64,000 nucleotides of DNA from contig JABTUB010000001.1 of NCBI GenBank assembly GCA_015075585.1, positions 62,001 through 126,000 of the forward strand, written 5' to 3'. Below the pieces are notes generated by a model. That model did not search any database and was not told the origin of the DNA. It saw nothing but the letters and a program-made list of their open reading frames with translations. Within the stretch, counting starts at the first letter, position 1, and each line of letters begins with the position of its first letter. Of this stretch, positions 40,145 to 48,682 are shown one piece after another. The DNA is from Chloracidobacterium sp. GTDB lineage: Bacteria > Acidobacteriota > Blastocatellia > Pyrinomonadales > Pyrinomonadaceae. Position numbers and translations under genes: made by a program.

Positions 40145-40960
40145 TTATTTGCTTCGCTTTACCGCGAACGACTTGCCGTCGTCACGGTTGAATGTACCTG
40201 TATCATAGCTCTTGTTATCAAACGAGAACTGGTTGACGGAGCCATCCTTATTCGATGACTCAAAACGCATATCATCCATCGGAAAGAAAATTTCAACGCC
40301 GGCACCCTTTTCCCATCGGACCTCATAACCGGCATCGGTCAATTTAACGGTACAGCTTGTCGGCCCGACGATGTATTTGCCCTCAAAACGGCCGTTGGCC
40401 GCGGGTTTCGTCTCGTAGGTTTCGCGGAGCCATTTCAAAAGGCTGTCCGCGGGGCTGTACATTATATCGTCGATCTTCCAAGCATCACCGACGAGCTTGA
40501 GCTTGTGTGTAATGCTCTGCTTTTGTCCGAAGTTGAGAAAGGTAACGGCAACGGTCGCCGCGTCACCCTTCACATCGCCTTTGCCGATCGAAAGATCCTT
40601 GATCTCGAGATCCTGCGCGTTGTAAAGAGGGTCGCCGTCGAGCGTCAGAACGTCGTCGCTCTCGGTGTTCGCTTGCTTCCAGATCAGGTCGGCGAGCGGC
40701 TTTGTAAAATACTTATCGACCAAGGCGCGGTCCTTCTTTTGAAAGAATGGCCCGCGTCCCGCATCGTGAGCCTTATAAAGATCGGAAACGAGCGATTCGG
40801 GCGAGGATAAATTCGCCTGTCCCGAAGCTGCTTCGGGCGGTGCTGCCGCCTGCGGCGTTGCGGTCGCGGTCGTTTCAACCGTTGTGCTCTTTGGCGGAGC
40901 GGAACACGCAAAGCCAAGCAGCGTGATGGCGAGAATGCTGTACAGAGATCGTATCTTCAT
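40145..40960 (-). CDS. Lipoprotein, DUF3828-like
   Basis: ATG 40960 gives 271 residues with a lipobox at LLGFAC near residue 19, so it is a lipid-anchored periplasmic or outer-membrane protein. A Thr/Ala/Pro-rich linker leads to an NTF2-like domain of the DUF3828 type: LVSDLYKAHDAGRGPFFQKK, KYFTKPLADLIWKQANTE and VTFLNFGQKQSITHKLKLV. The C-terminal region contains YIVGPTSCTVKLTDAGYEVR, perhaps a second small beta domain. The role is unknown. An upstream in-frame ATG at 40987 would spoil the signal sequence. It precedes the PHP gene by one base. Confidence 0.78.
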   Translation of the reverse strand: MKIRSLYSILAITLLGFACSAPPKSTTVETTATATPQAAAPPEAASGQANLSSPESLVSDLYKAHDAGRGPFFQKKDRALVDKYFTKPLADLIWKQANTESDDVLTLDGDPLYNAQDLEIKDLSIGKGDVKGDAATVAVTFLNFGQKQSITHKLKLVGDAWKIDDIMYSPADSLLKWLRETYETKPAANGRFEGKYIVGPTSCTVKLTDAGYEVRWEKGAGVEIFFPMDDMRFESSNKDGSVNQFSFDNKSYDTGTFNRDDGKSFAVKRSK

Positions 40961-41081
40961 ATCTTCGGTCGCGTAGACGGCTTGCAAACTGTGCCATGCC
41001 GATATTACGGGAAGTTTTTGTGATCATGAAACATATTAGCCCATTATCGAGTACAAGACAGTACAGAGGTAACAAGTTCTT

Positions 41082-42854
41082 ATGAAGCGTCAAATAAATT
41101 TGCTTGCCGCCATATTGGCAGTAATGTTAGCGGCAACGGGTACGTTCGCCCAAAATGGCCTAAAGATCGGACACACCGTTTCGCTGAGCGATGTTTCGAG
41201 CCGCCAACTGCACATCACTACAGAGATCTCGAATATCCATCAGCCGCAACTGTCGCTCAGCCTGCCGACATGGGCGCCGGGCTGGTACACGATAGAGAAT
41301 TATTACAAGAATGTGCTCCGATTCGAGATAAAGGACAAGAGCGGCAAAATACTGCCGCTCAGAATGACGAAAAAGCAAACTTGGAGCGTCGATACACGCG
41401 GCCTTACCGATCTGAGGATCGACTATGACTACCGTGCCGAGGTTCTGGCTCTGAATCAGGCAAAAGTAACGAACGATTATGCGTTCTTTACGGGCATCGA
41501 GCTGTTTCTCGAGCCTGTCGGCCACCGCGAGGTTCCGAGCAGTGTAAAGTTCAATATTCCCGCGGGCTGGCGGCTTCAAACACCGTTGAAGGCAACCGCT
41601 GATCCGATGACGTTCACTGCGGCAAATTATGATGTGCTTGTAGATTCGCCCGTATTAATGGGCAAATTTGACCTGACGAAATTCGATGTTGAAGGCAAGC
41701 CGCACTATTTCGCTGCCGTTCCCGCAGGAGCTTTCAACAAGGAAAAGACGCAGCGTTTCATCGATCAATGGACAAAGGTGATAAAGGTCTTCTCAAAGAT
41801 GTTCGGCGGGCTGCCGTATGACGATTACACGGCTTTCTACTTTTTCCAGCCCGCGGAATCGAACGCAAGCGGTGCGCTGGAACATCTGAGTTCGTATGTC
41901 GCTTTTGCTCCGGCGGGTGAGCGTGCAACGCCCGAAGGCATCATCGGGACGGCTGCGCACGAGTATTTCCACCTTTGGAACGTAAAGCGCATCCGTCCGA
42001 GCGGAATGTGGCCGTACGACTACTCACGTGAGGACGAGACGCCGCTGCTGTGGTTCTCGGAAGGTTTGACAAGCTACTACAGTGTTGTAGGAACCTACCG
42101 CGCCGGACTGACAAGCACCGAACAATTCCTTGCGCGTGCCGCGGGTGTCGCTGATTACGTTGAGAATACTGAGGCTCGCAAGTACATTTCTCCGTCGAAT
42201 TCCTCGGTTTCGACTTGGGTCGGATACGATACACCTGTTGCGTTCGGCATCTCGTATTATTCGCAAGGGCAGAACTTAGGTTCGATCCTTGACCTGTCGA
42301 TCCTCAACGATTCTGACGGCAAGTACGGCCTCGATGATGTGATGCGCTCGTTATACAACGACCACTACAAACGCGGCCGCGGCTTTACTACCGAGGACAC
42401 AGTGCAGATCATAAAGAAGCTCACAGGGAAGGATCACACCGATCTTTACGACCGCTACGTCTGGGGAACCGAAACGCCCGATTACGACAAGATCTTCGGC
42501 TATGCAGGCTATCGGATCGAAAAGAGGGCCGAAGCAGAGGCCGACCTCGGATTTTCGGCACGGCCGCGAAACGGAGGCTTTCGCATAAGCGCCGTGACGG
42601 CGAACGGCCCTGCGGATAAAGCCGGCCTGCACGAAGGCGATATCATCGTAAAGATCAACGGAACCGGCCCGTTCGAGGTTCCGCTGCAATCGCTGGCCGG
42701 AAAAGAGGTAATGCTGCTCGTTGACCGCGGCGGCAAGCAGAGCGAAATGAAGATGACCGTCGGAACGCGCGACCGCATCGCTTTCTCGCTTGTCGAGGTG
42801 CCGAATGCGACGCCGCGGCAATTGAAGATACGGAACGCGTGGCTCAAGCATTGA
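41082..42854 (+). CDS. Secreted M61 glycyl aminopeptidase-like protease with PDZ domain
   Basis: A 590-residue secreted metallopeptidase. The signal peptide is RQINLLAAILAVMLAATGTF. The N-terminal beta domain carries the family motif LPTWAPGWYTIENYYKNV near residue 65. The catalytic site is AAHEYFHLWNVKRIRP near 290 (HExxH intact) with the third ligand Glu in WFSEGLTSYYS near 325. A PDZ domain lies near 500-585 (ISAVTANGPADKAGLHEGDI). It should be active in the periplasm, in contrast to the M1-like protein encoded nearby. A strong terminator follows. Confidence 0.94.
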   Translation: MKRQINLLAAILAVMLAATGTFAQNGLKIGHTVSLSDVSSRQLHITTEISNIHQPQLSLSLPTWAPGWYTIENYYKNVLRFEIKDKSGKILPLRMTKKQTWSVDTRGLTDLRIDYDYRAEVLALNQAKVTNDYAFFTGIELFLEPVGHREVPSSVKFNIPAGWRLQTPLKATADPMTFTAANYDVLVDSPVLMGKFDLTKFDVEGKPHYFAAVPAGAFNKEKTQRFIDQWTKVIKVFSKMFGGLPYDDYTAFYFFQPAESNASGALEHLSSYVAFAPAGERATPEGIIGTAAHEYFHLWNVKRIRPSGMWPYDYSREDETPLLWFSEGLTSYYSVVGTYRAGLTSTEQFLARAAGVADYVENTEARKYISPSNSSVSTWVGYDTPVAFGISYYSQGQNLGSILDLSILNDSDGKYGLDDVMRSLYNDHYKRGRGFTTEDTVQIIKKLTGKDHTDLYDRYVWGTETPDYDKIFGYAGYRIEKRAEAEADLGFSARPRNGGFRISAVTANGPADKAGLHEGDIIVKINGTGPFEVPLQSLAGKEVMLLVDRGGKQSEMKMTVGTRDRIAFSLVEVPNATPRQLKIRNAWLKH

Positions 42855-42869
42855 GCGTTGTAAGAGCGA

Positions 42870-42895
42870 AAAGGCCCGCTTTGCAGCGGGCCTTT
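42870..42895. terminator. Bidirectional terminator after the M61 gene
   Basis: AAAGGCCCGCT, loop TTGC, AGCGGGCCTTT: a perfect 11-bp stem with A and T runs at both ends, located between convergent genes. Confidence 0.9.
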
Positions 42896-42918
42896 CCAGT
42901 CTGACATTCGGGCCGAAA

Positions 42919-43278
42919 TTATTTGCGGCCGCCGCGAAGCAGCAAGCCGAGCACGAGGCCGACGGCTGCCGAGATAAGGATCGTCTGGCCCGGCTTCTGA
43001 CGTGCGAATTCTTTCGCGTCGTCGATCAGTTCCTTCGGGTCCTTATTTGAAAGCTCCTTGAATTTATCACCCGCGCGGTCGAATTTGTCGTGGGCAAAAT
43101 CGTACGCCTTACGGCCGGCTTCCTGCAATTTCTGGCCGTACTCTTGCGCCTGAGCCTTGATGTCGCCCAGGAACTCGTCGGTTCCGGCCGTTTCGTTGAA
43201 CGGTTCGCTATCTGTTGTCATAAGGCCTTGCTCCAATTCTTTCTCTGCTTTCTTAACTTCTGCTTCAAACTCTGACAT
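42919..43278 (-). CDS. DUF883/ElaB-YqjD-like small membrane protein
   Basis: ATG 43278 has AGGAGGAATAG upstream and gives 119 residues. A charged coiled-coil stretch (SEFEAEVKKAEKELEQGLM, then IKAQAQEYGQKLQEAGRKA) is followed by the C-terminal membrane anchor PGQTILISAAVGLVLGLLLR with an RGGRK ending. This is the layout of DUF883 (ElaB/YqjD) proteins, which bind ribosomes or the membrane surface and are linked to stationary phase in E. coli. The longer 204-residue frame starting at 43533 overlaps the TetR promoter and should be ignored. Confidence 0.85.
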   Translation of the reverse strand: MSEFEAEVKKAEKELEQGLMTTDSEPFNETAGTDEFLGDIKAQAQEYGQKLQEAGRKAYDFAHDKFDRAGDKFKELSNKDPKELIDDAKEFARQKPGQTILISAAVGLVLGLLLRGGRK

Positions 43279-43431
43279 AAAAGCTATTCCTCCTGGTCGA
43301 TACGGGTCAAAAATGCCGCGTTTCGCGTGCTTTCTGATGGTAATTGCCCATCTATGGTTGTAACGAATTTCTATTGAGGCCGGTTCCGAAAGTTTTTTCG
43401 CAGAAAATTGCGGGCGCCGAACATTTTGCGG

Positions 43432-43487
43432 TTGACAAATATTCGGCCAAATGACAATCTTGTTCAAAGTAAGTAAGCACTTACTTA
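43432..43487 (+). promoter_or_regulatory. tetR promoter and TetR-type operator
   Basis: TTGACA (43432-43437) is followed by GACAAT (43453-43458), a spacing of 15 nt, shorter than ideal. TAAGTAAG-CA-CTTACTTA (43470-43487) is an 18-bp inverted repeat at the transcript start and just before the regulator gene. TetR repressors typically bind such repeats. Confidence 0.75.
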
Positions 43488-43503
43488 TTGTAAAAGGAAA
43501 GTT

Positions 43504-44154
43504 TTGAAGAAAGCAGACCATAAAACTGAGCATTCATGCAGGATGTCGGGCGAAGAGCGTCGCTGCCAGATATTGCAGACGGCGATATCCCTCTTTGCCG
43601 AAAAAGGTTTCAGCGGCACGACCACAAAGGAGATCGCTCAGCGGGCCGGCGTTTCCGAGGCGATGGTCTTTCGACATTTTGCACGAAAATCAGATATCTA
43701 CGACGCGATCTTGGACAATCGTGCCGCGCATGAAGGAATGCGCTTTCCGTGGGAGAATGATGAGCGGATATTGCGTGCGATACGCGAAAAGGATGATTTC
43801 ACGCTCTTTTACACGCTTGCGCTGATCGCCCTCAACAAACAGCAGGCCGATGTAAGCTTTATCAGGCTGCTGTTCTATTCCGCGCTCGAAGAGCACGAGC
43901 TTGCCGCACGGTTTTTTAACGGCTTCGTAATGAGGATGTACAGCTTTATCGGCGAATACATCAAGGAACGTCAGCGCGACGGTGGGTATCGCCAATTAGA
44001 CCCAAAAGTGGCCGTGCGCGCGTTCATGGGAATGATCATTCACCACTCGATCAACGTTATTTTATGGGACAAGGGCGGCAAGATCCTCGATCTTTCAAAT
44101 GAAGAGGCCGCGAAAAATTTCACAGAGATCTTATTGAAGGGGATAATGGCATAG
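43504..44154 (+). CDS. TetR/AcrR family transcriptional repressor
   Basis: A 216-residue repressor. The HTH is visible as RRCQILQTAISLFAEKGFSG, TTTKEIAQRAGVSEAMVFRH and FARKSDIYDAIL near residues 19-72. The C-terminal ligand-binding region is all helical and ends NFTEILLKGIMA. The first codon is TTG at 43504, with AAAGGA upstream; an ATG at 43543 would remove 13 residues and still leave the HTH. It precedes the adaptor gene of an RND pump by 21 nt and an operator lies before it, so it probably represses its own operon and the pump. Confidence 0.93.
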   Translation: MKKADHKTEHSCRMSGEERRCQILQTAISLFAEKGFSGTTTKEIAQRAGVSEAMVFRHFARKSDIYDAILDNRAAHEGMRFPWENDERILRAIREKDDFTLFYTLALIALNKQQADVSFIRLLFYSALEEHELAARFFNGFVMRMYSFIGEYIKERQRDGGYRQLDPKVAVRAFMGMIIHHSINVILWDKGGKILDLSNEEAAKNFTEILLKGIMA

Positions 44155-44175
44155 CCCTGCCTCTATTCAAAAATA

Positions 44176-45474
44176 ATGAAAAGCAGAATCTTCTATTTTT
44201 CGGCGTTGATCGCGGTTTCAGTATCGCTGGCAACAGGCTGCCGATCGGGTGCCGCGAATACGAATGCGAACACCGCATCGACACCGACGACCATTGACGT
44301 AACAACAACGCAAGCCGTCGTAAAGCCGATCCCGACCTACTTTGAGGCGACCGGCAACTTGGTCGGTGACGAATCGACGGACGTTGCTCCCGTGATAGCC
44401 GGCAAGATCGCACAGGTCAACTTCGACGTGGGCAGCTATGTGACCAAAGGCAGTGTCCTTGTGCGTCTCGACCCGCGCGACGCTCAGCTTCGGCTTGAGC
44501 AGGCAGAGGCACAGCTTGTTCAGCAGCGGCGTGCCGAAGAAACGGCGGTCGCAGGGCTTCGGCAGGCGCAGGCACGGCTTGGTATAAAAGAGGGCGACAG
44601 CTATAACGTGGACAGTTTTTCGCAGGTACGTTCGGTCAAGGCCAATCTTGATCTTGCCGAAAAGGAATTGGTTCGGACACAGCGTCTTTATAACACCGGC
44701 GATGCGTCAAAGTCGGTGCTCGATCAGAGGCGTGCCCAGCGGGACGCTTTGCTGGCGCAGCTCGAGGATGCACGCCTTGCCGCTTCGGTTGCGGTAAAGG
44801 CGATAGACTCCGCACAGGCTCAGGTCGCTGCGGCAAGGAGCGGCATCCGCACCGCACAGGCGGTCGTTGATCAGGCACGAAAAGCGGTGTCCGACACGGC
44901 GATATTGGCGCCTATAAGCGGCTACATTTCAGAGCGGGTTGCCGATCCGGGCGAGTATGTCAGCCCGAACGCACCGAATACGAAGGTAGCGACCATAGTC
45001 CGCACATCTGTTCTGCGGCTTAAGATCGACATTCCGGAGGCATCCATCGGCAAGGTCGCTGCAGGCCAAAACATAAGCCTTCAGACGAGTGCATATCCCG
45101 ATCGGAGCTTTGCGGGCAAGGTCGCGCGGATCCTGCCGGGCTTGAATGCGACGGCACGCACCTTGACGGTCGAGGCCGAGGTTCCTAACGGCGAAGGCCT
45201 TCTGAAGCCGGGCCAATTCGCGACGGTCCGCGTTACGCAGCCGCAGCCCGAAAATGCCGTGATGATACCCGCCGCAGCGGTAAAGGCCGACGGCGACGTG
45301 AACAAGGTCTATATCATCAAGGACGGCGCGGCACGCGAACACCTCGTTCAGGTAGGGCTGCTCGTCGAGGACGGTATGCTGCAGATCAAAACAGGACTTG
45401 CAGAGGGCGACGTGATCGCAACGAACAACCTCAGCGAACTCTATGACGGCGTGCTCGTCAGGCAGATGAATTAG
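44176..45474 (+). CDS. RND efflux periplasmic adaptor lipoprotein
   Basis: Membrane-fusion protein of 432 residues linking the RND pump to an outer-membrane channel. The lipobox is at SLATGC near residue 22. The lipoyl-like half domains are PVIAGKIAQVNFDVGSYVTK near 76-95 and ISGYISERVADPGEYVSPN near 248-266. Between them is a helical hairpin rich in Ala and Gln (LRLEQAEAQLVQQRRAEETA). The beta-barrel and membrane-proximal parts follow (ILRLKIDIPEASIGKVAAGQ, GLLKPGQFATVRV). It is the first structural gene of the pump, 11 nt before the transporter gene. Confidence 0.94.
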   Translation: MKSRIFYFSALIAVSVSLATGCRSGAANTNANTASTPTTIDVTTTQAVVKPIPTYFEATGNLVGDESTDVAPVIAGKIAQVNFDVGSYVTKGSVLVRLDPRDAQLRLEQAEAQLVQQRRAEETAVAGLRQAQARLGIKEGDSYNVDSFSQVRSVKANLDLAEKELVRTQRLYNTGDASKSVLDQRRAQRDALLAQLEDARLAASVAVKAIDSAQAQVAAARSGIRTAQAVVDQARKAVSDTAILAPISGYISERVADPGEYVSPNAPNTKVATIVRTSVLRLKIDIPEASIGKVAAGQNISLQTSAYPDRSFAGKVARILPGLNATARTLTVEAEVPNGEGLLKPGQFATVRVTQPQPENAVMIPAAAVKADGDVNKVYIIKDGAAREHLVQVGLLVEDGMLQIKTGLAEGDVIATNNLSELYDGVLVRQMN

Positions 45475-45485
45475 GAGATCGGATC

Positions 45486-48400
45486 ATGCAATGGCTCGCA
45501 GAGATCTGCGTTAAACGCCCCGTATTCGCAACGATGTTGATAATGTCGTTGGTCGTTGTCGGTGCGTTCTCATTCTTTAGTCTCGGCGTCGATCTCTTTC
45601 CTAAGATCGACTTTCCGACGATCACGGTTACGGTCGTCAATCCCGGAGCATCGCCGCAGGAGATCGAGACCGAGATCACCGATAAGATCGAAGAGGCGGT
45701 CAATACCATCAGCGGTATCGACGAGCTGCGTTCAACATCCATCGAGGGCCTTTCGCAGGTCTTTGTCCAATTCGTGCTTGAAAAAGATGTGAACGTCGCC
45801 GCACAAGAGGTCGAGAATCGCGTCCAGATGGTCATTCCGAAGCTGCCTGAGACGGCAAAGCAGCCGACGGTCCAAAAGCTTGATACCGATGCGGCGCCGG
45901 TGCTCCGCATATCGATCTCGGCCCCGAAGCCGCTGCGTGAAGTAACCGATATTGCTAAACACAAGGTCAAGGAACGCATCGAAACAATAAACGGTGTTGG
46001 CCAGATAACGATCATCGGCGGACAGGAGCGACAGATAAACGTCTGGGTCGATCCGGACAAAATGCGGGCGTACAACATCACGCCGGCCGAGGTCGCAGGA
46101 GCGCTGCGGATACAGAATATGGAGTTCCCTTCGGGCCGATTGGACGAGGGGCAGAAAGAGACGGCGGTGCGTACCCTCGGCAAGATCGACAAGCCCGAGC
46201 AGTTCGATGACATCGTAGTAGCGACACGCGGCAATTATCAGGTAAAGGTAAAGGACATCGGCTATACCGAGGACGGCGGCGAAGAGGTGCGCTCCGAAGC
46301 TCGGCTGAACGGCGAGCCTGCCGTAACCCTGATCGTCTCAAAGCAGTCGGGCCAAAATACGGTAACGGTCGCACGCGATATCAAAGAGCGGCTCACCGAG
46401 ATAAAGGACACACTGCCGGCAGGCTATCAGATGCGGGTCATCGGCGATAACTCGATGTTCATCGAGGCATCGCTTCATGCGATCGAGGAACATTTGATCG
46501 TCGGTGCGACGCTTGCGTCGATCGTTGTTTTCCTGTTCCTTTGGAATTTCAGATCGACGATCATCGCCGCACTTGCGATCCCGACATCGATAATTTCGAC
46601 ATTTGCTTTGATCTATGTGATGGGCTATACGCTCAACTCGATCACGATGCTCGCCCTGACATTGATGGTCGGCATCGTCATCGATGACGCCATAGTCGTG
46701 CTCGAAAACATCTATCGCTTTGTCGAAGAAAAGGGAATGAACCCCTTCCAAGCGGCGATCGAGGGCACGCGTGAGATCGGCCTTGCGGTGCTTGCAACGA
46801 CGTTATCGCTGATGGCGGTTTTTGTGCCGATCGGCTTTATGCAGGGCATCGTAGGCAAGTTCATGTCGAGTTTCGGCCTGACCTCATCATTTGCGGTTGC
46901 TGTTTCGCTGATCGTGTCCTTCACGCTGACTCCGATGCTTGCGGCGCGGCTTATCAAACCCGCGAAGAGCGAACCGAAAAAGGATATCGAAGAGATCAAG
47001 GGCGACGGTATGATCGCCGAGGGCGAACGCGACACACACTACAAAGGCTGGTTCCGCCATGTCGATGCAGTGTATTCATGGATGCTGCGGTTCTCGCTTG
47101 CCCGCCGCTGGGTGATCATTACACTCGTCGTTCTGGTATTTCTGAGCATCATCCCGATGTTCATGTTCGTCGGCAAGAATTTCCTGCCGGTTGACGACCA
47201 ATCGCAGTTCGAGGTCTCGATAAGGACGCCCGAAGGGATGAGTTTGTCCGCTACCTCGCTGATGTTCGAGAGGGTTGCTGCCGAGATCCGCAAGATGCCG
47301 GGCGTAACCGACACGCTGTCAACAGTAGGCGGCGGCTCGCAGCTTGTGGTCAATTCGGGTTCGATCTATGTGAAGTTGAGCGATATCAATAAAAGGTCGA
47401 AGTCGCAGGAAGAATTGATGGCCGATACCCGCGAGATGCTCAAGCAGTTTCCCGGCGACCTTCGTACGAGCGTTCAGCAGGTGCAGGCGTTCTCGGGCGG
47501 TGGCTTCCGGAACGCAACGGTTCAATTAATGGTCGCTGGGCCTGATTTTCAGAAGCTCGAGGAATATTCACAAAAGATCCTCGACAAGATGAAGACGATC
47601 CCGGATGCGGTCGATATCGACTCGACACTTATCGCGGGAAAGCCCGAGCTGCAGCTTCAGATCGATCGCGACACGGCAGCGGATCTCGGAGTCCGCATCG
47701 GTGATGTCTCGCAGGCGCTCAACACGCTCGTTGCGGGCCAGCAGGCGACCACGTATAACTCAGGAGCCGATCAATATGATGTTTATGTTCGGGCGATAAA
47801 TTCGTTTCGAACAAGCGAAGAAGGCCTGAAACGCCTTATTGTGCCTTCCGCCAAACTCGGCTGGGTAACACTCGACCGCGTTGTAACCGCTAAGAGCGGC
47901 ACAGGGCCGAGTTCGATCGATCGAACCAACCGGCAGCGGCAGGTAACGTTGCTTGCGAACACAAAGCCCGGCGGATCGGCAGCGAATATCACCGCCGGCA
48001 TCGACAGCTTTGTAAAGGGGCTTCAGCTTCCTGCGGGATACCGCACGGCATATATCGGCCAGTCAAAAGAAATGGGTAAAGCAGGATTCTACTTCCTGCT
48101 CGCGTTCATGCTGTCCTTTATCTTTATGTACATAGTGCTGGCGGCGCAGTTCGAATCGTTCATCCACCCGATAACGATCTTGTTGACGCTGCCGCTGTCG
48201 ATACCGTTCGGCATTTTCAGCCTGCTGGTAATGGGGCAGACGGTGAACATTTTTTCGGGCCTCGGCCTGCTGCTGCTGTTCGGTGTCGTCAAGAAGAACG
48301 CCATCCTTCAGATCGACCATACGAACAACCTGCGTTCAAAGGGTATGTCACGCTATGACGCGATCATTCAGGCAAATCGCGACCGCCTGCGGCCGATCCT

Positions 48401-48677
48401 TATGACGACGATCGCTCTCGTTTCGGGCATGCTTCCGCTTGTTATAAGTTCGGGCGTCGGTTCAGGCACGAACCGCTCGATCGGCGTGCTTGTGGTCGGC
48501 GGCCAAACGCTCTGCCTTCTGCTGACGCTTTTGGCGGTACCTGTTTTCTACTCGATCTTTGATGATATTGCGGAGATGAAACTCTTCAAATACGTCAATC
48601 GCTTTTCGAACCGGCTTTTCGGCGGCCTGAAACGCCGTTTCTCGACGGCGGCTACATCGCTTGTCGGCAGGCAATAG
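45486..48677 (+). CDS. RND multidrug/solute efflux pump, HAE1-like
   Basis: Trimeric inner-membrane antiporter of 1063 residues. The N-terminus is RPVFATMLIMSLVVVGAFSF. Proton-relay residues are seen as the paired Asp in GIVIDDAIVVLENIYRFV near 396-413 and Lys in LFGVVKKNAILQIDH near 935. Two halves each contain a large periplasmic loop, one with ATQVNNRVQ-like VAAQEVENRVQMVIPKLP and one with RTPEGMSLSA. The overall length matches AcrB-like pumps. The genes adaptor-pump-TolC form one operon. The substrate cannot be predicted. Confidence 0.95.
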   Translation: MQWLAEICVKRPVFATMLIMSLVVVGAFSFFSLGVDLFPKIDFPTITVTVVNPGASPQEIETEITDKIEEAVNTISGIDELRSTSIEGLSQVFVQFVLEKDVNVAAQEVENRVQMVIPKLPETAKQPTVQKLDTDAAPVLRISISAPKPLREVTDIAKHKVKERIETINGVGQITIIGGQERQINVWVDPDKMRAYNITPAEVAGALRIQNMEFPSGRLDEGQKETAVRTLGKIDKPEQFDDIVVATRGNYQVKVKDIGYTEDGGEEVRSEARLNGEPAVTLIVSKQSGQNTVTVARDIKERLTEIKDTLPAGYQMRVIGDNSMFIEASLHAIEEHLIVGATLASIVVFLFLWNFRSTIIAALAIPTSIISTFALIYVMGYTLNSITMLALTLMVGIVIDDAIVVLENIYRFVEEKGMNPFQAAIEGTREIGLAVLATTLSLMAVFVPIGFMQGIVGKFMSSFGLTSSFAVAVSLIVSFTLTPMLAARLIKPAKSEPKKDIEEIKGDGMIAEGERDTHYKGWFRHVDAVYSWMLRFSLARRWVIITLVVLVFLSIIPMFMFVGKNFLPVDDQSQFEVSIRTPEGMSLSATSLMFERVAAEIRKMPGVTDTLSTVGGGSQLVVNSGSIYVKLSDINKRSKSQEELMADTREMLKQFPGDLRTSVQQVQAFSGGGFRNATVQLMVAGPDFQKLEEYSQKILDKMKTIPDAVDIDSTLIAGKPELQLQIDRDTAADLGVRIGDVSQALNTLVAGQQATTYNSGADQYDVYVRAINSFRTSEEGLKRLIVPSAKLGWVTLDRVVTAKSGTGPSSIDRTNRQRQVTLLANTKPGGSAANITAGIDSFVKGLQLPAGYRTAYIGQSKEMGKAGFYFLLAFMLSFIFMYIVLAAQFESFIHPITILLTLPLSIPFGIFSLLVMGQTVNIFSGLGLLLLFGVVKKNAILQIDHTNNLRSKGMSRYDAIIQANRDRLRPILMTTIALVSGMLPLVISSGVGSGTNRSIGVLVVGGQTLCLLLTLLAVPVFYSIFDDIAEMKLFKYVNRFSNRLFGGLKRRFSTAATSLVGRQ

Positions 48678-48682
48678 TCCTT

